Assembly: GCA_017535325.1 (NCBI GenBank)
Contig: JAFXUC010000029.1
Span: 78,878-142,877 of the forward strand
Reading direction: 5' to 3'
Source: Bacteroidales bacterium
GTDB taxonomy: Bacteria > Bacteroidota > Bacteroidia > Bacteroidales > UBA3824
DNA: 64,000 nucleotides
Of the stretch, positions 9,149 through 19,140 are shown piece by piece. The first letter of the stretch is position 1. Each line of letters starts with the position of its first letter. A program made the position numbers and the translations under genes. A model generated the notes under the pieces. The model ran no database searches. It saw nothing but the letters and a program-made list of their open reading frames with translations, and was not told where the DNA came from.

Positions 9149-9167
9149 GATGAAAATTTAATTGATT

Positions 9168-10499
9168 ATGAAACTTTGGGACAAAGGTTTTGACACTGCC
9201 GAATTTGTTAACACTTTTACGGTGGGTAGAGACCGCGAAATGGATTTATATTTAGCCGAATACGATACTCTCGGCTGTATGGCTCATGCTCAAATGCTCT
9301 CTGAATGCGGACTTTTGAGTAAAGAGGACAACGAAAAACTCCAAAAAGAGTTGAAAAACATTTTTAAGACGGCAAAGGACGGAAAGTTTACTATCGCTGA
9401 CGATGTTGAAGACGTTCATTCGCAGATAGAATTTCTTCTGACCGAAAAACTCGGCGATCCGGGCAAGCGTATTCACACCGCCCGCAGCCGCAACGACCAG
9501 GTTGTTACTGCCGTAAGACTTTTCACGAGAGCAAAACTGAAAAAAATAATCGAAACCGTAAAAGGCGTTTTTGAAACTTTTATCAGCCTCAGCGAAAAAT
9601 ACAAAAACGTACTTCTGCCCGGTTATACGCATTTGCAAATCGCAATGCCGAGCAGTTTCGCTTTGTGGTTCGGCTGTTACGCGGAAAGCCTTGCCGACGA
9701 CCTTCAAACGTTACTTTCAGCGTGGAAAATCAACAACAGAAATCCGCTCGGAAGTGTGGCTCGTTACGGTTCGTCGTTCCCGATTGACCGTCAGCGTACT
9801 TCGGATTTGTTGGGCTTTGATTCACCTGATTACAACTCTGTTTATGCGCAGATGACACGTGGGAAAGTTGAAACCGTGGTTGCGAGCGCGTTAGCACAGT
9901 TGTCGCAGACCTTGGCAAAATTTGCCGCTGACTGCTGTCTGTTTATGAGTCAGAACTTTAAGTTTATCTCTTTGCCGAAAGAATACACGACAGGTTCGTC
10001 CATAATGCCGCATAAGGCTAACCCAGACGTTTTTGAACTTATGCGCGGTTATTGCAACAAAATCAGCGTGTTACCGTTTGAACTTAACCGCATAACAGGA
10101 AACTTAACTTGCGGTTATTTCCGCGATTTGCAACTTTTGAAAGAGAGTTATCTGCCCGTTTTTGAAAGAATGCAAATGTGTTTGGATTTTATGGAGTTTA
10201 TTCTGCCGAAAATTCAGCCCCGCGAAGACATTTTGAAAGACGAAATGTACCAGCCGATTTTTACGGTTGAAGCCTTGAACGAAATGGTGGTTCAGGGCGT
10301 GCCGTTCAGAGACGCTTATAAAGAAGTCGGACATCAGGTTTTTGAAGGTAAGTTCCATTGGGACAAGCCGTTGAACCACACTCACATCGGCAGTCTCGGA
10401 AACCTTTGTAACGATAAGATTTCAGACCTTTTTAACACGGTTTATTCACAGTTCGCTTTTGAAAAGGTGGAAAAAGCGGTAAAAAACTTGACAGAGTAA
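9168..10499 (+). CDS. argH: Argininosuccinate lyase
   Basis: The product of 443 residues splits argininosuccinate into arginine and fumarate, the last step of arginine synthesis. The family signature is GSSIMPHKANPD with its catalytic Ser. Earlier conserved stretches are RIHTARSRNDQVVTAVRLF and LLPGYTHLQIAMP. I chose the ATG at 9168 (MKLWDKGFDT), because an in-frame TTG at 9162 would add only two residues and is a poorer start. The gene follows carA by 19 bases and is probably in the same transcript. Confidence 0.95.
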   Translation: MKLWDKGFDTAEFVNTFTVGRDREMDLYLAEYDTLGCMAHAQMLSECGLLSKEDNEKLQKELKNIFKTAKDGKFTIADDVEDVHSQIEFLLTEKLGDPGKRIHTARSRNDQVVTAVRLFTRAKLKKIIETVKGVFETFISLSEKYKNVLLPGYTHLQIAMPSSFALWFGCYAESLADDLQTLLSAWKINNRNPLGSVARYGSSFPIDRQRTSDLLGFDSPDYNSVYAQMTRGKVETVVASALAQLSQTLAKFAADCCLFMSQNFKFISLPKEYTTGSSIMPHKANPDVFELMRGYCNKISVLPFELNRITGNLTCGYFRDLQLLKESYLPVFERMQMCLDFMEFILPKIQPREDILKDEMYQPIFTVEALNEMVVQGVPFRDAYKEVGHQVFEGKFHWDKPLNHTHIGSLGNLCNDKISDLFNTVYSQFAFEKVEKAVKNLTE

Positions 10500-10519
10500 A
10501 ATTTTTTTATTTATCTTTG
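10487..10519 (+). promoter_or_regulatory. Promoter of the ROK kinase gene
   Basis: TATCTTTG (10512-10519) fits the -7 consensus. CTTG at 10487-10490 lies about 21 bases upstream and may serve as the -33 box. It overlaps the end of argH. The start codon is 26 bases downstream. Confidence 0.6.
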
Positions 10520-10545
10520 CCGATAATTACTAAAATTTTTTAACG

Positions 10546-11487
10546 ATGAAAAACATAGCAGTAGGTATTGACATAGGCGGTACAAACACCGTTATGGGTG
10601 TTGTGACCGAAGATGCAAAAATTTTGGCGGAGGCTTCCATCTCCACGCAGCAATACGTTGAACTTGCGGACTATATCTCCGCACTTGCCACTAACATCAA
10701 AACGTTGCTTTCAAAAGCGGAAGGTTACAACCTCAAAGGCATTGGTATAGGTGCGCCTAACGGAAACTTCTATACGGGAACTATCGAAAAAGCCCCGAAT
10801 CTTCCGTGGAAAGGCGTTGTAAGGCTCTCTGACGAGTTGAAACGTCATTTTGACTGCAAAATCGTCGTAACAAACGATGCAAAAGCCGCAACTATCGGCG
10901 AAATGGTTTACGGCGGCGCAAAAGGCATGAAAAACTTCGTTATGATAACCCTCGGCACGGGTCTGGGTTCGGGCGTTGTGGTAAACGGCAGTTTGGTTTA
11001 CGGCTCTGACGGTTTTGCCGGCGAGTTCGGACACGTTACGGCTGTTGAAAACGGAAGAATGTGCGGCTGCGGACGAAAGGGCTGTCTTGAAACTTACGCC
11101 TCGGCGACAGGTATCAAACGCACCGCTTTTGAACTTCTTGCCCGATACAACGACGCTTCAAAAATGCGCGATATTCCATTCTCTGAATTAACAAGCAAGG
11201 ATATTTACACTTTTGCAACCCAAGGCGACAAACTCGCTTTGAAAGCCTTTGATTTTACGGCTGACATTCTCGGCAGAAAACTCGCTGATTTATGCACCGT
11301 TTTGTCGCCGGAGGCTGTCTTTATCTTCGGAGGACTCGCAAACGCAAAAGAGTTGATTATCGATGCAACAAAAAATTATATGGAAAAATACATGATGCCC
11401 GTTTACAAAGGCAAAGTGAAAGTTTTGCCGTCGGCGTTGCTCGGTACTAACATCGCTGTTCTTGGTGCATCGGCATTAGTAATGTAA
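10546..11487 (+). CDS. ROK family sugar kinase (glucokinase-like)
   Basis: The 313-residue product is an ATP-dependent hexose kinase of the ROK family, probably glucokinase. It has the phosphate-binding motif GIDIGGTNTVMGVV at the start, the substrate region NDAKAATIGEMVYGGAKG, a second glycine motif (TLGTGLGSGVV) and the ROK zinc site, in which GHVTAVENG is followed by CGCGRKGCLETYAS. The length is standard. It has its own promoter, and the palindromic element copy 2 begins right after the stop. The exact sugar (glucose, mannose or an N-acetyl sugar) is not certain. Confidence 0.9.
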   Translation: MKNIAVGIDIGGTNTVMGVVTEDAKILAEASISTQQYVELADYISALATNIKTLLSKAEGYNLKGIGIGAPNGNFYTGTIEKAPNLPWKGVVRLSDELKRHFDCKIVVTNDAKAATIGEMVYGGAKGMKNFVMITLGTGLGSGVVVNGSLVYGSDGFAGEFGHVTAVENGRMCGCGRKGCLETYASATGIKRTAFELLARYNDASKMRDIPFSELTSKDIYTFATQGDKLALKAFDFTADILGRKLADLCTVLSPEAVFIFGGLANAKELIIDATKNYMEKYMMPVYKGKVKVLPSALLGTNIAVLGASALVM

Positions 11488-11491
11488 ATTA

Positions 11492-11623
11492 GTTCCCTTT
11501 TAAAAAAGGGAACCGGAAAACTTTTAAGAGCGGCTCATTTCGTTCGCCGGAGTATCGTATATAACTTACTCCGCGCGAAGCGCGTGCTTAAAAGTTTTTT
11601 GGTTCTTTTTTTCAAAAAAGAAC
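11492..11623. repeat. Palindromic repeat element, copy 2
   Basis: The ends match copy 1 at 1062-1182. The left hairpin is GTTCCCTTTT, then AAAAAAGGGAAC, followed by CGGAAAACTTTTAAGAG. The right end is CTTAAAAGTTTTTTGGTTC followed by a T-rich/A-rich hairpin. The left and right ends are inverted repeats of each other over about 19 bases with two mismatches. The core (about 11530-11588) differs completely from copy 1 and holds its own small hairpins (GGAGTA/TACTCC, and a CGCG-rich one). It fills the gap between the ROK kinase and the next gene. Confidence 0.75.
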
Positions 11624-11640
11624 AGAAAATATTAAAAACT

Positions 11641-13323
11641 ATGAGTAATAAAGTAACTGTTACAAACGCGGAAAACTCCGGCGACGTGGTTTTGGTTGTA
11701 AAGCGGAAAAAGTTTCCGTGGTGGATTTTTCTGCTGCTTTTGCCGCTCGTGCTGTTGATACCTGTTAAAAGGGACATTAACGTTGAGTTTTTGGAAGGCG
11801 GAACGGGAATTGCGGTTGCAGAGACTCCTGCGGCGGTGGTTTATCCTGAGATTTCGACTTTCGGCGGCGTTGTTGAAAAGACATTTTCCGGCAATACCGA
11901 CACCGAGGGAAAGGTCGTTGTAAAGGATGCTAAAATGCCGCTTTGGTACAAACTTTTTGGCGGGTTAAGAGACTCTGTTTCTGTTAGTTGTGAAAATGAT
12001 TGTAATGGAATCGCAGGTCTGAAAGACAGTTATAAGTCTTTCCCTGAAAATTCTTTTAAGCAGGTTCATCTTTCGGCAAAAACAAGCGTTGAAACCGTAA
12101 AAGTTATTGACGTTGACGACAACGAGCCGCTTCCTGAGGCTACGGTTACGATTTCAGGCGACGGTTTGGAGAAAAGCACCGTCATAACCGACGTTTCGGG
12201 TGCTGTTGACATCAATTCGATGCCCGTCTGCGGTACTGTGAGAATTATCGCGTCAAGAGACGGTTACGAAAGCGACACGCTTGAAGCCACGCTTTTTGAC
12301 CTCAACAACATGTCGGAACACGAAAAAGTCTTGAAACTCCGTCCGCTTAAAGGCTGCGTTAAGGTAATCGTCAAGAATCTTAAAACCAAAACTTTATTAG
12401 CAGGCGCAACTGTTACGCTTACTATCGACGGTCAGAGTCAGAAACTTACCACCAACACCAACGGTGTCGGAATCGGACAGTTTGACTCGCTGAGGATAAC
12501 GCAGCAGTTGAATTTCTTGGCGTCAAAATCTGGCTATGCTGACACAACTTTGTCGGGTTACAACGTAAAAGACTTTATGGCGTTGGACGAGGAAAAACGG
12601 ACGATGTATCTCCGTCCTCTTACAACTTCGCTCGTCTTTATCAACACCGACAACAACAACGTTTTGGAAGGCGTTACCAACAAGATTTACAAAAACGGCT
12701 CTTTGGTTGCAACGGAATACAGCAATTCAAAAGGCGAGTTTATCGTAAGCAATATCGGTGAAAACGACAAGATTTCGATAGTCGCCTCCAAGACTGGTTA
12801 TTCTACCAATTCTACGAAGGTTAAGAACCAGACTTTGGCAAACCTTAACACTCAGGCTTCGAGGACTATACCGCTCACTAAAAACGAGCAGCCCAAGCCC
12901 ACGCCGCCTACTCCGCCTAACAACAACGTCAATCCGCCGGATTTGAAAGGTCAGAGCGGTGATTTGCGTGTCAATTTGCAGTGGTATACCAAAACAGACC
13001 TTGACCTTCACGTTATTGACCCGTGCGGCAACGAGATTTACTTCTCAAAACGCCGTGCTTCATGCGGCGGCGGTGTCGGCACGCTTGATTTGGACGCCAA
13101 CGCGCTTTTCGGCACAACGTCCCGTCCTCAGGAGAATATTTATTGGAACTCGCCTTCAAAAGGCACGTATACGATAAAAGTTCACTGTTTTAAATGGCGC
13201 GAAAGAGTCCCGACCCCGATAACCTACAACGTTACGGTTATTGACAAGGGTGTTAGAACTGACAAACGCGGTCAGATTTCAAGCGGTGGAAATATTGTGG
13301 TATTAAAACATACGGTAAATTAG
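11641..13323 (+). CDS. Membrane-anchored protein with repeated regulatory-like beta-sandwich domains and a C-terminal DUF2135-like domain
   Basis: I place the start at the ATG of 11641 (560 residues). A GTG at 11584 in the same frame lies inside the palindromic element and is unlikely. A short cytoplasmic N-terminus with KRKKFPWW precedes one membrane helix (about 24-40). A periplasmic region follows with three carboxypeptidase-regulatory/PEGA-like repeats; each has a PLPEATVTISGDG- or LLAGATVTLTIDG-type strand and ends in a LRPL-like segment. After a Pro/Asn-rich linker (PKPTPPTPPNNN), the last 130 residues resemble YfaP/DUF2135 beta-sandwiches (DLDLHVIDPCGNEIYFS, then GTYTIKVHCF). The role is unknown. 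A structural or adhesive envelope role is possible. Confidence 0.75.
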   Translation: MSNKVTVTNAENSGDVVLVVKRKKFPWWIFLLLLPLVLLIPVKRDINVEFLEGGTGIAVAETPAAVVYPEISTFGGVVEKTFSGNTDTEGKVVVKDAKMPLWYKLFGGLRDSVSVSCENDCNGIAGLKDSYKSFPENSFKQVHLSAKTSVETVKVIDVDDNEPLPEATVTISGDGLEKSTVITDVSGAVDINSMPVCGTVRIIASRDGYESDTLEATLFDLNNMSEHEKVLKLRPLKGCVKVIVKNLKTKTLLAGATVTLTIDGQSQKLTTNTNGVGIGQFDSLRITQQLNFLASKSGYADTTLSGYNVKDFMALDEEKRTMYLRPLTTSLVFINTDNNNVLEGVTNKIYKNGSLVATEYSNSKGEFIVSNIGENDKISIVASKTGYSTNSTKVKNQTLANLNTQASRTIPLTKNEQPKPTPPTPPNNNVNPPDLKGQSGDLRVNLQWYTKTDLDLHVIDPCGNEIYFSKRRASCGGGVGTLDLDANALFGTTSRPQENIYWNSPSKGTYTIKVHCFKWRERVPTPITYNVTVIDKGVRTDKRGQISSGGNIVVLKHTVN

Positions 13324-13324
13324 T

Positions 13325-13357
13325 AAAAAAAGAGTCGCAAAATTGCGGCTCTTTTTT
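13325..13357. terminator. Bidirectional terminator
   Basis: The stem pairs AAGAGTCGCA with TGCGGCTCTT (one G-U pair) around a short AAAT loop, with A and T runs on either side. It lies between two convergent genes and can serve both. Confidence 0.8.
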
Positions 13358-15022
13358 TTATCTTGTTCTGAATCTCCATTTGAAAACTTTTTCGTTTCCG
13401 CAGGCGTCCTCAACCCTTGCTTCCAAATCGTGAAAACCGGCTTCAAGACCGAGTTTTTTAACTGGTGAAATAAGGCGTGCGTTTTTGTAGTCAAACTCAA
13501 AAAGTTTCCACTTTCCGTCAATATAGCAGTCGTATTTTGATATTCCGCTGAAATTGTCAGAAACGCCTATCATTATATTGTTGCTGTTTGAAAGCACCGT
13601 AACGGAATTTTTGCTGTAAACTTTCGGCGCAACGGTGTCCGTGGCAATTACAAAATGTCCGAACTGACGGGTCTCGGCAACAATCAAATCGCCGCTGAGT
13701 TTTCCGCCGATGTAGCCAAGAGAGTTTTTTTTGCCGGTTCTCGCTATAAAAACCTGACTTTCAGATAATTCCTTTCCGATATGACTTTTGATGCTGTCAG
13801 GGACGGGAATTGTGAGAAAAAAGTTCTGATGCGCCGGGATTCCCGCATTTCCGACCGTGTAGACAGTCCGCTTGAAAATTGTGGAATCTTCCCTTGAAAA
13901 CTCCAAAAATTCGTTCTTATAAAAGGTGCTGTCTTTTATCATGACGTAAATTCCGAGCGTGTCAATGATGTGGTCTTTCTTCCAGTCAAACTCTTGAAAC
14001 ACAGGTTTTCCTTTTACAAAAGCCGCGTTTTTATGACCTTTTACGCTGAATTTTACCGTCTTTTTGTTGCCGTTGAAGTCTGTAAGTTCATATCTCATGT
14101 TGTGAACCTCGCCTTCTTTTACGATGACGGGGCGGCAGGTCTTGTAAATGTCCAAAAAGTTGCCGGGTTCGATGAAACTTTTCTGAATGTAACGGTTGTC
14201 GCTCTGAACCTCCGCATAATCCACAAAACTGTTGATATACCGCGACTTGTCAAAAGGAATGTTTTCCAATTCGGAATGGAAGACAAGTGTGTCGTTGTCA
14301 AAAAGCCTTACGCCTACAACGCCGCACGGACGTCCGCCGATGTCAAAAAAGTCAACCGCGTTGATTCCGAAACCTACGTGTCCGAAAGCCTCGATTGTAC
14401 GGTTTTGAATCAGGTTGAGAGTGTAATATTTTTCGTTGACCGCTGAGGTGTCATCAAGCGCGTATACTTTTATGCCGTAGACGGTCGGAGCCTGGTGGTC
14501 GGCAACCTCGTCTAAAAATTCAAGCGGATTGAGGGCTGCGTCGGCTTTTGTGTCCCTGACTTCAAAATGAAGGTGTGGCCCGCCGGAAGAGCCTGTGTTG
14601 CCGGAATATGCGATGATTTCGCCTTTTTTGACCGGCAATTCGTCTTCTTTTGGAAAATAGTCGGCAGTAAAACTTTCGATACGGTACTGCTCTTTTCTGA
14701 TGACAGAGTCGATTTTGGGCGCGTATTCGCTCAGATGTCCGTAAACTGTTGTATGTCCGTCATAATGAGTAATATACAAGCCGTAGCCGTAACCGTAGGG
14801 CGAGACTTTTATCCGCGAGACATAGCCGTCGGCAACGCTCTTGACGGGTACGCCTATAACGCCGCCCGTCGAAATGTCCAATCCGGCGTGAAAATGGTTC
14901 GGGCGCAACTCCGCAAACGACGCGCTCAAAACATTTTGAATGTCCATAGGAGAGGGGTATTTCTGCGCTTTTGCGCCGAAGTACCCCAAAATGCAAAATA
15001 AAAATATAAGTTTTGATTTCAT
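13358..15022 (-). CDS. M23 family metallopeptidase, secreted
   Basis: The 554-residue product has a signal peptide (about 1-19, ending GAKAQ). A LytM/M23 zinc peptidase domain lies unusually close to the N-terminus (about 35-175). The zinc ligands are in HFHAGLDIS and GGPHLHFEVRD. M23 enzymes cut peptidoglycan cross-bridges or stems in the periplasm. The remaining 370 or so residues form a beta-rich region of unknown role, as in many Bacteroidota M23 proteins. Its start codon abuts the stop codon of the GH43 gene with no gap, so the two are probably co-transcribed, though a functional link to xylan use is not evident. Confidence 0.88.
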   Translation of the reverse strand: MKSKLIFLFCILGYFGAKAQKYPSPMDIQNVLSASFAELRPNHFHAGLDISTGGVIGVPVKSVADGYVSRIKVSPYGYGYGLYITHYDGHTTVYGHLSEYAPKIDSVIRKEQYRIESFTADYFPKEDELPVKKGEIIAYSGNTGSSGGPHLHFEVRDTKADAALNPLEFLDEVADHQAPTVYGIKVYALDDTSAVNEKYYTLNLIQNRTIEAFGHVGFGINAVDFFDIGGRPCGVVGVRLFDNDTLVFHSELENIPFDKSRYINSFVDYAEVQSDNRYIQKSFIEPGNFLDIYKTCRPVIVKEGEVHNMRYELTDFNGNKKTVKFSVKGHKNAAFVKGKPVFQEFDWKKDHIIDTLGIYVMIKDSTFYKNEFLEFSREDSTIFKRTVYTVGNAGIPAHQNFFLTIPVPDSIKSHIGKELSESQVFIARTGKKNSLGYIGGKLSGDLIVAETRQFGHFVIATDTVAPKVYSKNSVTVLSNSNNIMIGVSDNFSGISKYDCYIDGKWKLFEFDYKNARLISPVKKLGLEAGFHDLEARVEDACGNEKVFKWRFRTR

Positions 15023-16606
15023 TTACTCACAGATTTTAAACCAGTCAAAATCCGCGTATCCGCCTTCTTCTTTGGTAGAATAGTTGAAAAGCGCGAATCT
15101 CTGTCCCATAAAGTGGTCGAGACGGTATACCATTTGAAGTTTGCCGCCGAGAGGTTTCCATTCCAAACCGTCAACAGAATAGAAAAAGTTGGCAGTGTCG
15201 GCGCGGTCTTTGAAATCGCAGTCCGCTTTTAAATATACGGTATTGCTTTCAACAGCCGTGCTTTCAACCTCGTGCTGAACGCCGTTTAAAGAGTCCGTAG
15301 GCTGGTTGTCAACGATTGTGACAAAGTTTTTGCCGCCGTCTTTTTTTACGCCGATGTAGCCGAACTGTCCCGCCAAAAGCGCAAGACCTGCAACATCGCC
15401 GTCTTTTAAGTTGGTAACGTCAAGACATACCGAGCCGGAGCATTTAGGACCGAAAGTTCTCTGTGTCAACATGTTGCGGCATTGTGTAAAAATACTGTCA
15501 ATTCTGCCGGTTTTCAGTCTCAAAAAGCCCTGACGTTCTGAGAGCGACCATAATTCGTTGACGGGATTGTGATTCCACTGCCAAACGAGTTTGAGTTTCT
15601 CTGACGAAAAATCGTCGCTGTCCACGATGCCGGGAATAAGGCTTTTGTTGACCGGAAGAGCCAGTGTGTCAGGAACTTTGCCGTTAACACCCAAAACAGG
15701 CCAGCCGTCTTTCCATTCAACGGGTACGAGGTAGGGAATACGTCCTACCGCGCCTCTGTCGCCGAAAAGATATGCAAACCAGCGTCCGTCGGGAGTGTCA
15801 ACAAGACCGCCCTGTGCAACGCCTTGGTCTTCAAGCAGAACTTTGCCCTCGTAAGGTCCGAAAATGTTGTCGGCGCGGTGGCAGACAACGGTGCGCATTC
15901 CGCCTTTGGGCCAGATAATGTTGAAAAGGTAGTATTTGCCGTCAATTTTGAACATCTGGGAGCCTTCCGCGTTGAGCATCATTTTTTCTTTGCCGCCCGC
16001 AGGTAGTCCGCCGTCTTCGATTAAAACTTTTTCGCTTTCAGGCTTTATGCCGCTGAAATCAGGCTCTATTTCGCGGATTGAAAGCCGTCCGTTGCCGTTA
16101 ATCATATAAATGTGTCCGTCGTCTTCAAATACGATTGTGTGGTCGTGAAGCGAGGGAGCAAATTCGTGTCTTTCCCATTTGCCGGTCTCAATGCTGTCCG
16201 TTAAGAAAAAATATGTCTTGTTTGTAACCTGGTCAAAGGTGCTGACGAAGAATTTTTTGCCGACTTTGCGTATGCAACTTGCCCACGAGCCTCTGCCGTA
16301 GGTGTTTTTGCCGTTTTTGAGGGTTGTTTCGTCCATTGTGCCGAGGGTGTCGTAACAGTAACTTACGATTTCCCAGTTAGAAAGGTCTTTTGACCGCATG
16401 ACGGGAACGCCGGGGTTAAGGTGCATCGTCGTGCTTGTCATGTAATAGTATCCGCCGTTTCTAATCATTGAAAGGTCCGGAACATCAGACCAGATGACCG
16501 GATTTGTGCAGCCGGATTCATAAACCGGGGCTGCTTGTTTGTTTTGACAGGAGTAAAGTGCGAGACCCGCCGAAAGGAGTCCGATTGATAAAATTTTACG
16601 TTTCAT
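15023..16606 (-). CDS. GH43 family glycosidase lipoprotein (beta-xylosidase/arabinofuranosidase type)
   Basis: The 527-residue product is a lipoprotein (lipobox LYSC near residue 20) with a five-bladed GH43 propeller and a C-terminal beta-sandwich of about 190 residues. The catalytic base Asp lies in WSDVPDLSMIRNG, the pKa-modulating Asp region is DHTIVFEDDGHIYM, and the general acid Glu is in NAEGSQMFKIDGKYYLF. The two-domain layout fits GH43 subfamily 12-like enzymes acting on arabinoxylan or xylo-oligosaccharides. It is divergent to the CE6-CE1 esterase gene and so belongs to the xylan locus. Exact specificity (xylose or arabinose) cannot be decided here. Confidence 0.88.
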   Translation of the reverse strand: MKRKILSIGLLSAGLALYSCQNKQAAPVYESGCTNPVIWSDVPDLSMIRNGGYYYMTSTTMHLNPGVPVMRSKDLSNWEIVSYCYDTLGTMDETTLKNGKNTYGRGSWASCIRKVGKKFFVSTFDQVTNKTYFFLTDSIETGKWERHEFAPSLHDHTIVFEDDGHIYMINGNGRLSIREIEPDFSGIKPESEKVLIEDGGLPAGGKEKMMLNAEGSQMFKIDGKYYLFNIIWPKGGMRTVVCHRADNIFGPYEGKVLLEDQGVAQGGLVDTPDGRWFAYLFGDRGAVGRIPYLVPVEWKDGWPVLGVNGKVPDTLALPVNKSLIPGIVDSDDFSSEKLKLVWQWNHNPVNELWSLSERQGFLRLKTGRIDSIFTQCRNMLTQRTFGPKCSGSVCLDVTNLKDGDVAGLALLAGQFGYIGVKKDGGKNFVTIVDNQPTDSLNGVQHEVESTAVESNTVYLKADCDFKDRADTANFFYSVDGLEWKPLGGKLQMVYRLDHFMGQRFALFNYSTKEEGGYADFDWFKICE

Positions 16607-16756
16607 TTTTTTTAAAAATTATTTTTGCGCGAAATTATCAGTTTTTGTTTAATATAACAAATTTTTGCGCTTTTTTGAAACATAAAGATAAAATTTTGAA
16701 ACAAAAAAACATTGAATTTGTTTTATATTTACATAACTTTGCAAAGTAATTGTTAA

Positions 16757-18712
<1,956 letters not shown>

Positions 18713-18744
18713 TATTTACTGACATATTGACACTATAAAAAAAG

Positions 18745-18787
18745 TTAAGCCGGTCTTTTAAAAGCATTTTTTTTAAAGACCGGCTTA
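18745..18787 (+). terminator. Terminator of the CE6-CE1 gene
   Basis: TAAGCCGGTCTTT and AAAGACCGGCTTA form a perfect 13-bp stem, extended by an A/T-rich inner part, and are followed by a T run. Confidence 0.85.
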
Positions 18788-19140
18788 TTTTTAGGTGTGT
18801 TAACTACAATCATTTTTAATGTTAAATAAATGTTTCGTAAAACGGATATTTTTTCTATTTGAAACAAAAATACAAAAAAATACGGCATTTTGTTACTAAA
18901 ATGTAAACTTTTGAAACATTCAGATTAGTCTGTCTAAGGTTTTTGTGTTAATTTCACACTGCAAAAAAATACAAAAGGATTGTTAAATTTTTTAAAAAAG
19001 CGGAGGTAAAGAAAAGTAATGAAAGAAACTTAAAACAAATTATTTTTCGGATTATGACAATTTGTCAGCCCGGAAAGAATTAAAGAAAAACATTAAAACA
19101 TAAAAAGGTATTTTAATTTAATCTCAATTTTTTATTTTTT
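18788..19140 (+). promoter_or_regulatory. Leader region of the Xus operon
   Basis: This 353-base stretch has no gene. It is very AT-rich. A candidate promoter is TTTG (18910-18913) with TAAGGTTTTTG (18935-18945), spaced 21 bases apart but a poor match to the -7 consensus. If correct, the transcript has a leader of about 190 bases before the SusC start, which is common for SusC genes. I cannot identify a regulator site or a named riboswitch. Confidence 0.35.

Noticed and set aside
9162-9167. TTG start for argH
   Set aside because: It adds only two residues before a good ATG at 9168 that matches the usual N-terminus of the family.
18788-19140. A riboswitch or tRNA in the Xus leader
   Set aside because: The stretch is AT-rich and lacks cloverleaf or conserved aptamer motifs that I can recognise.
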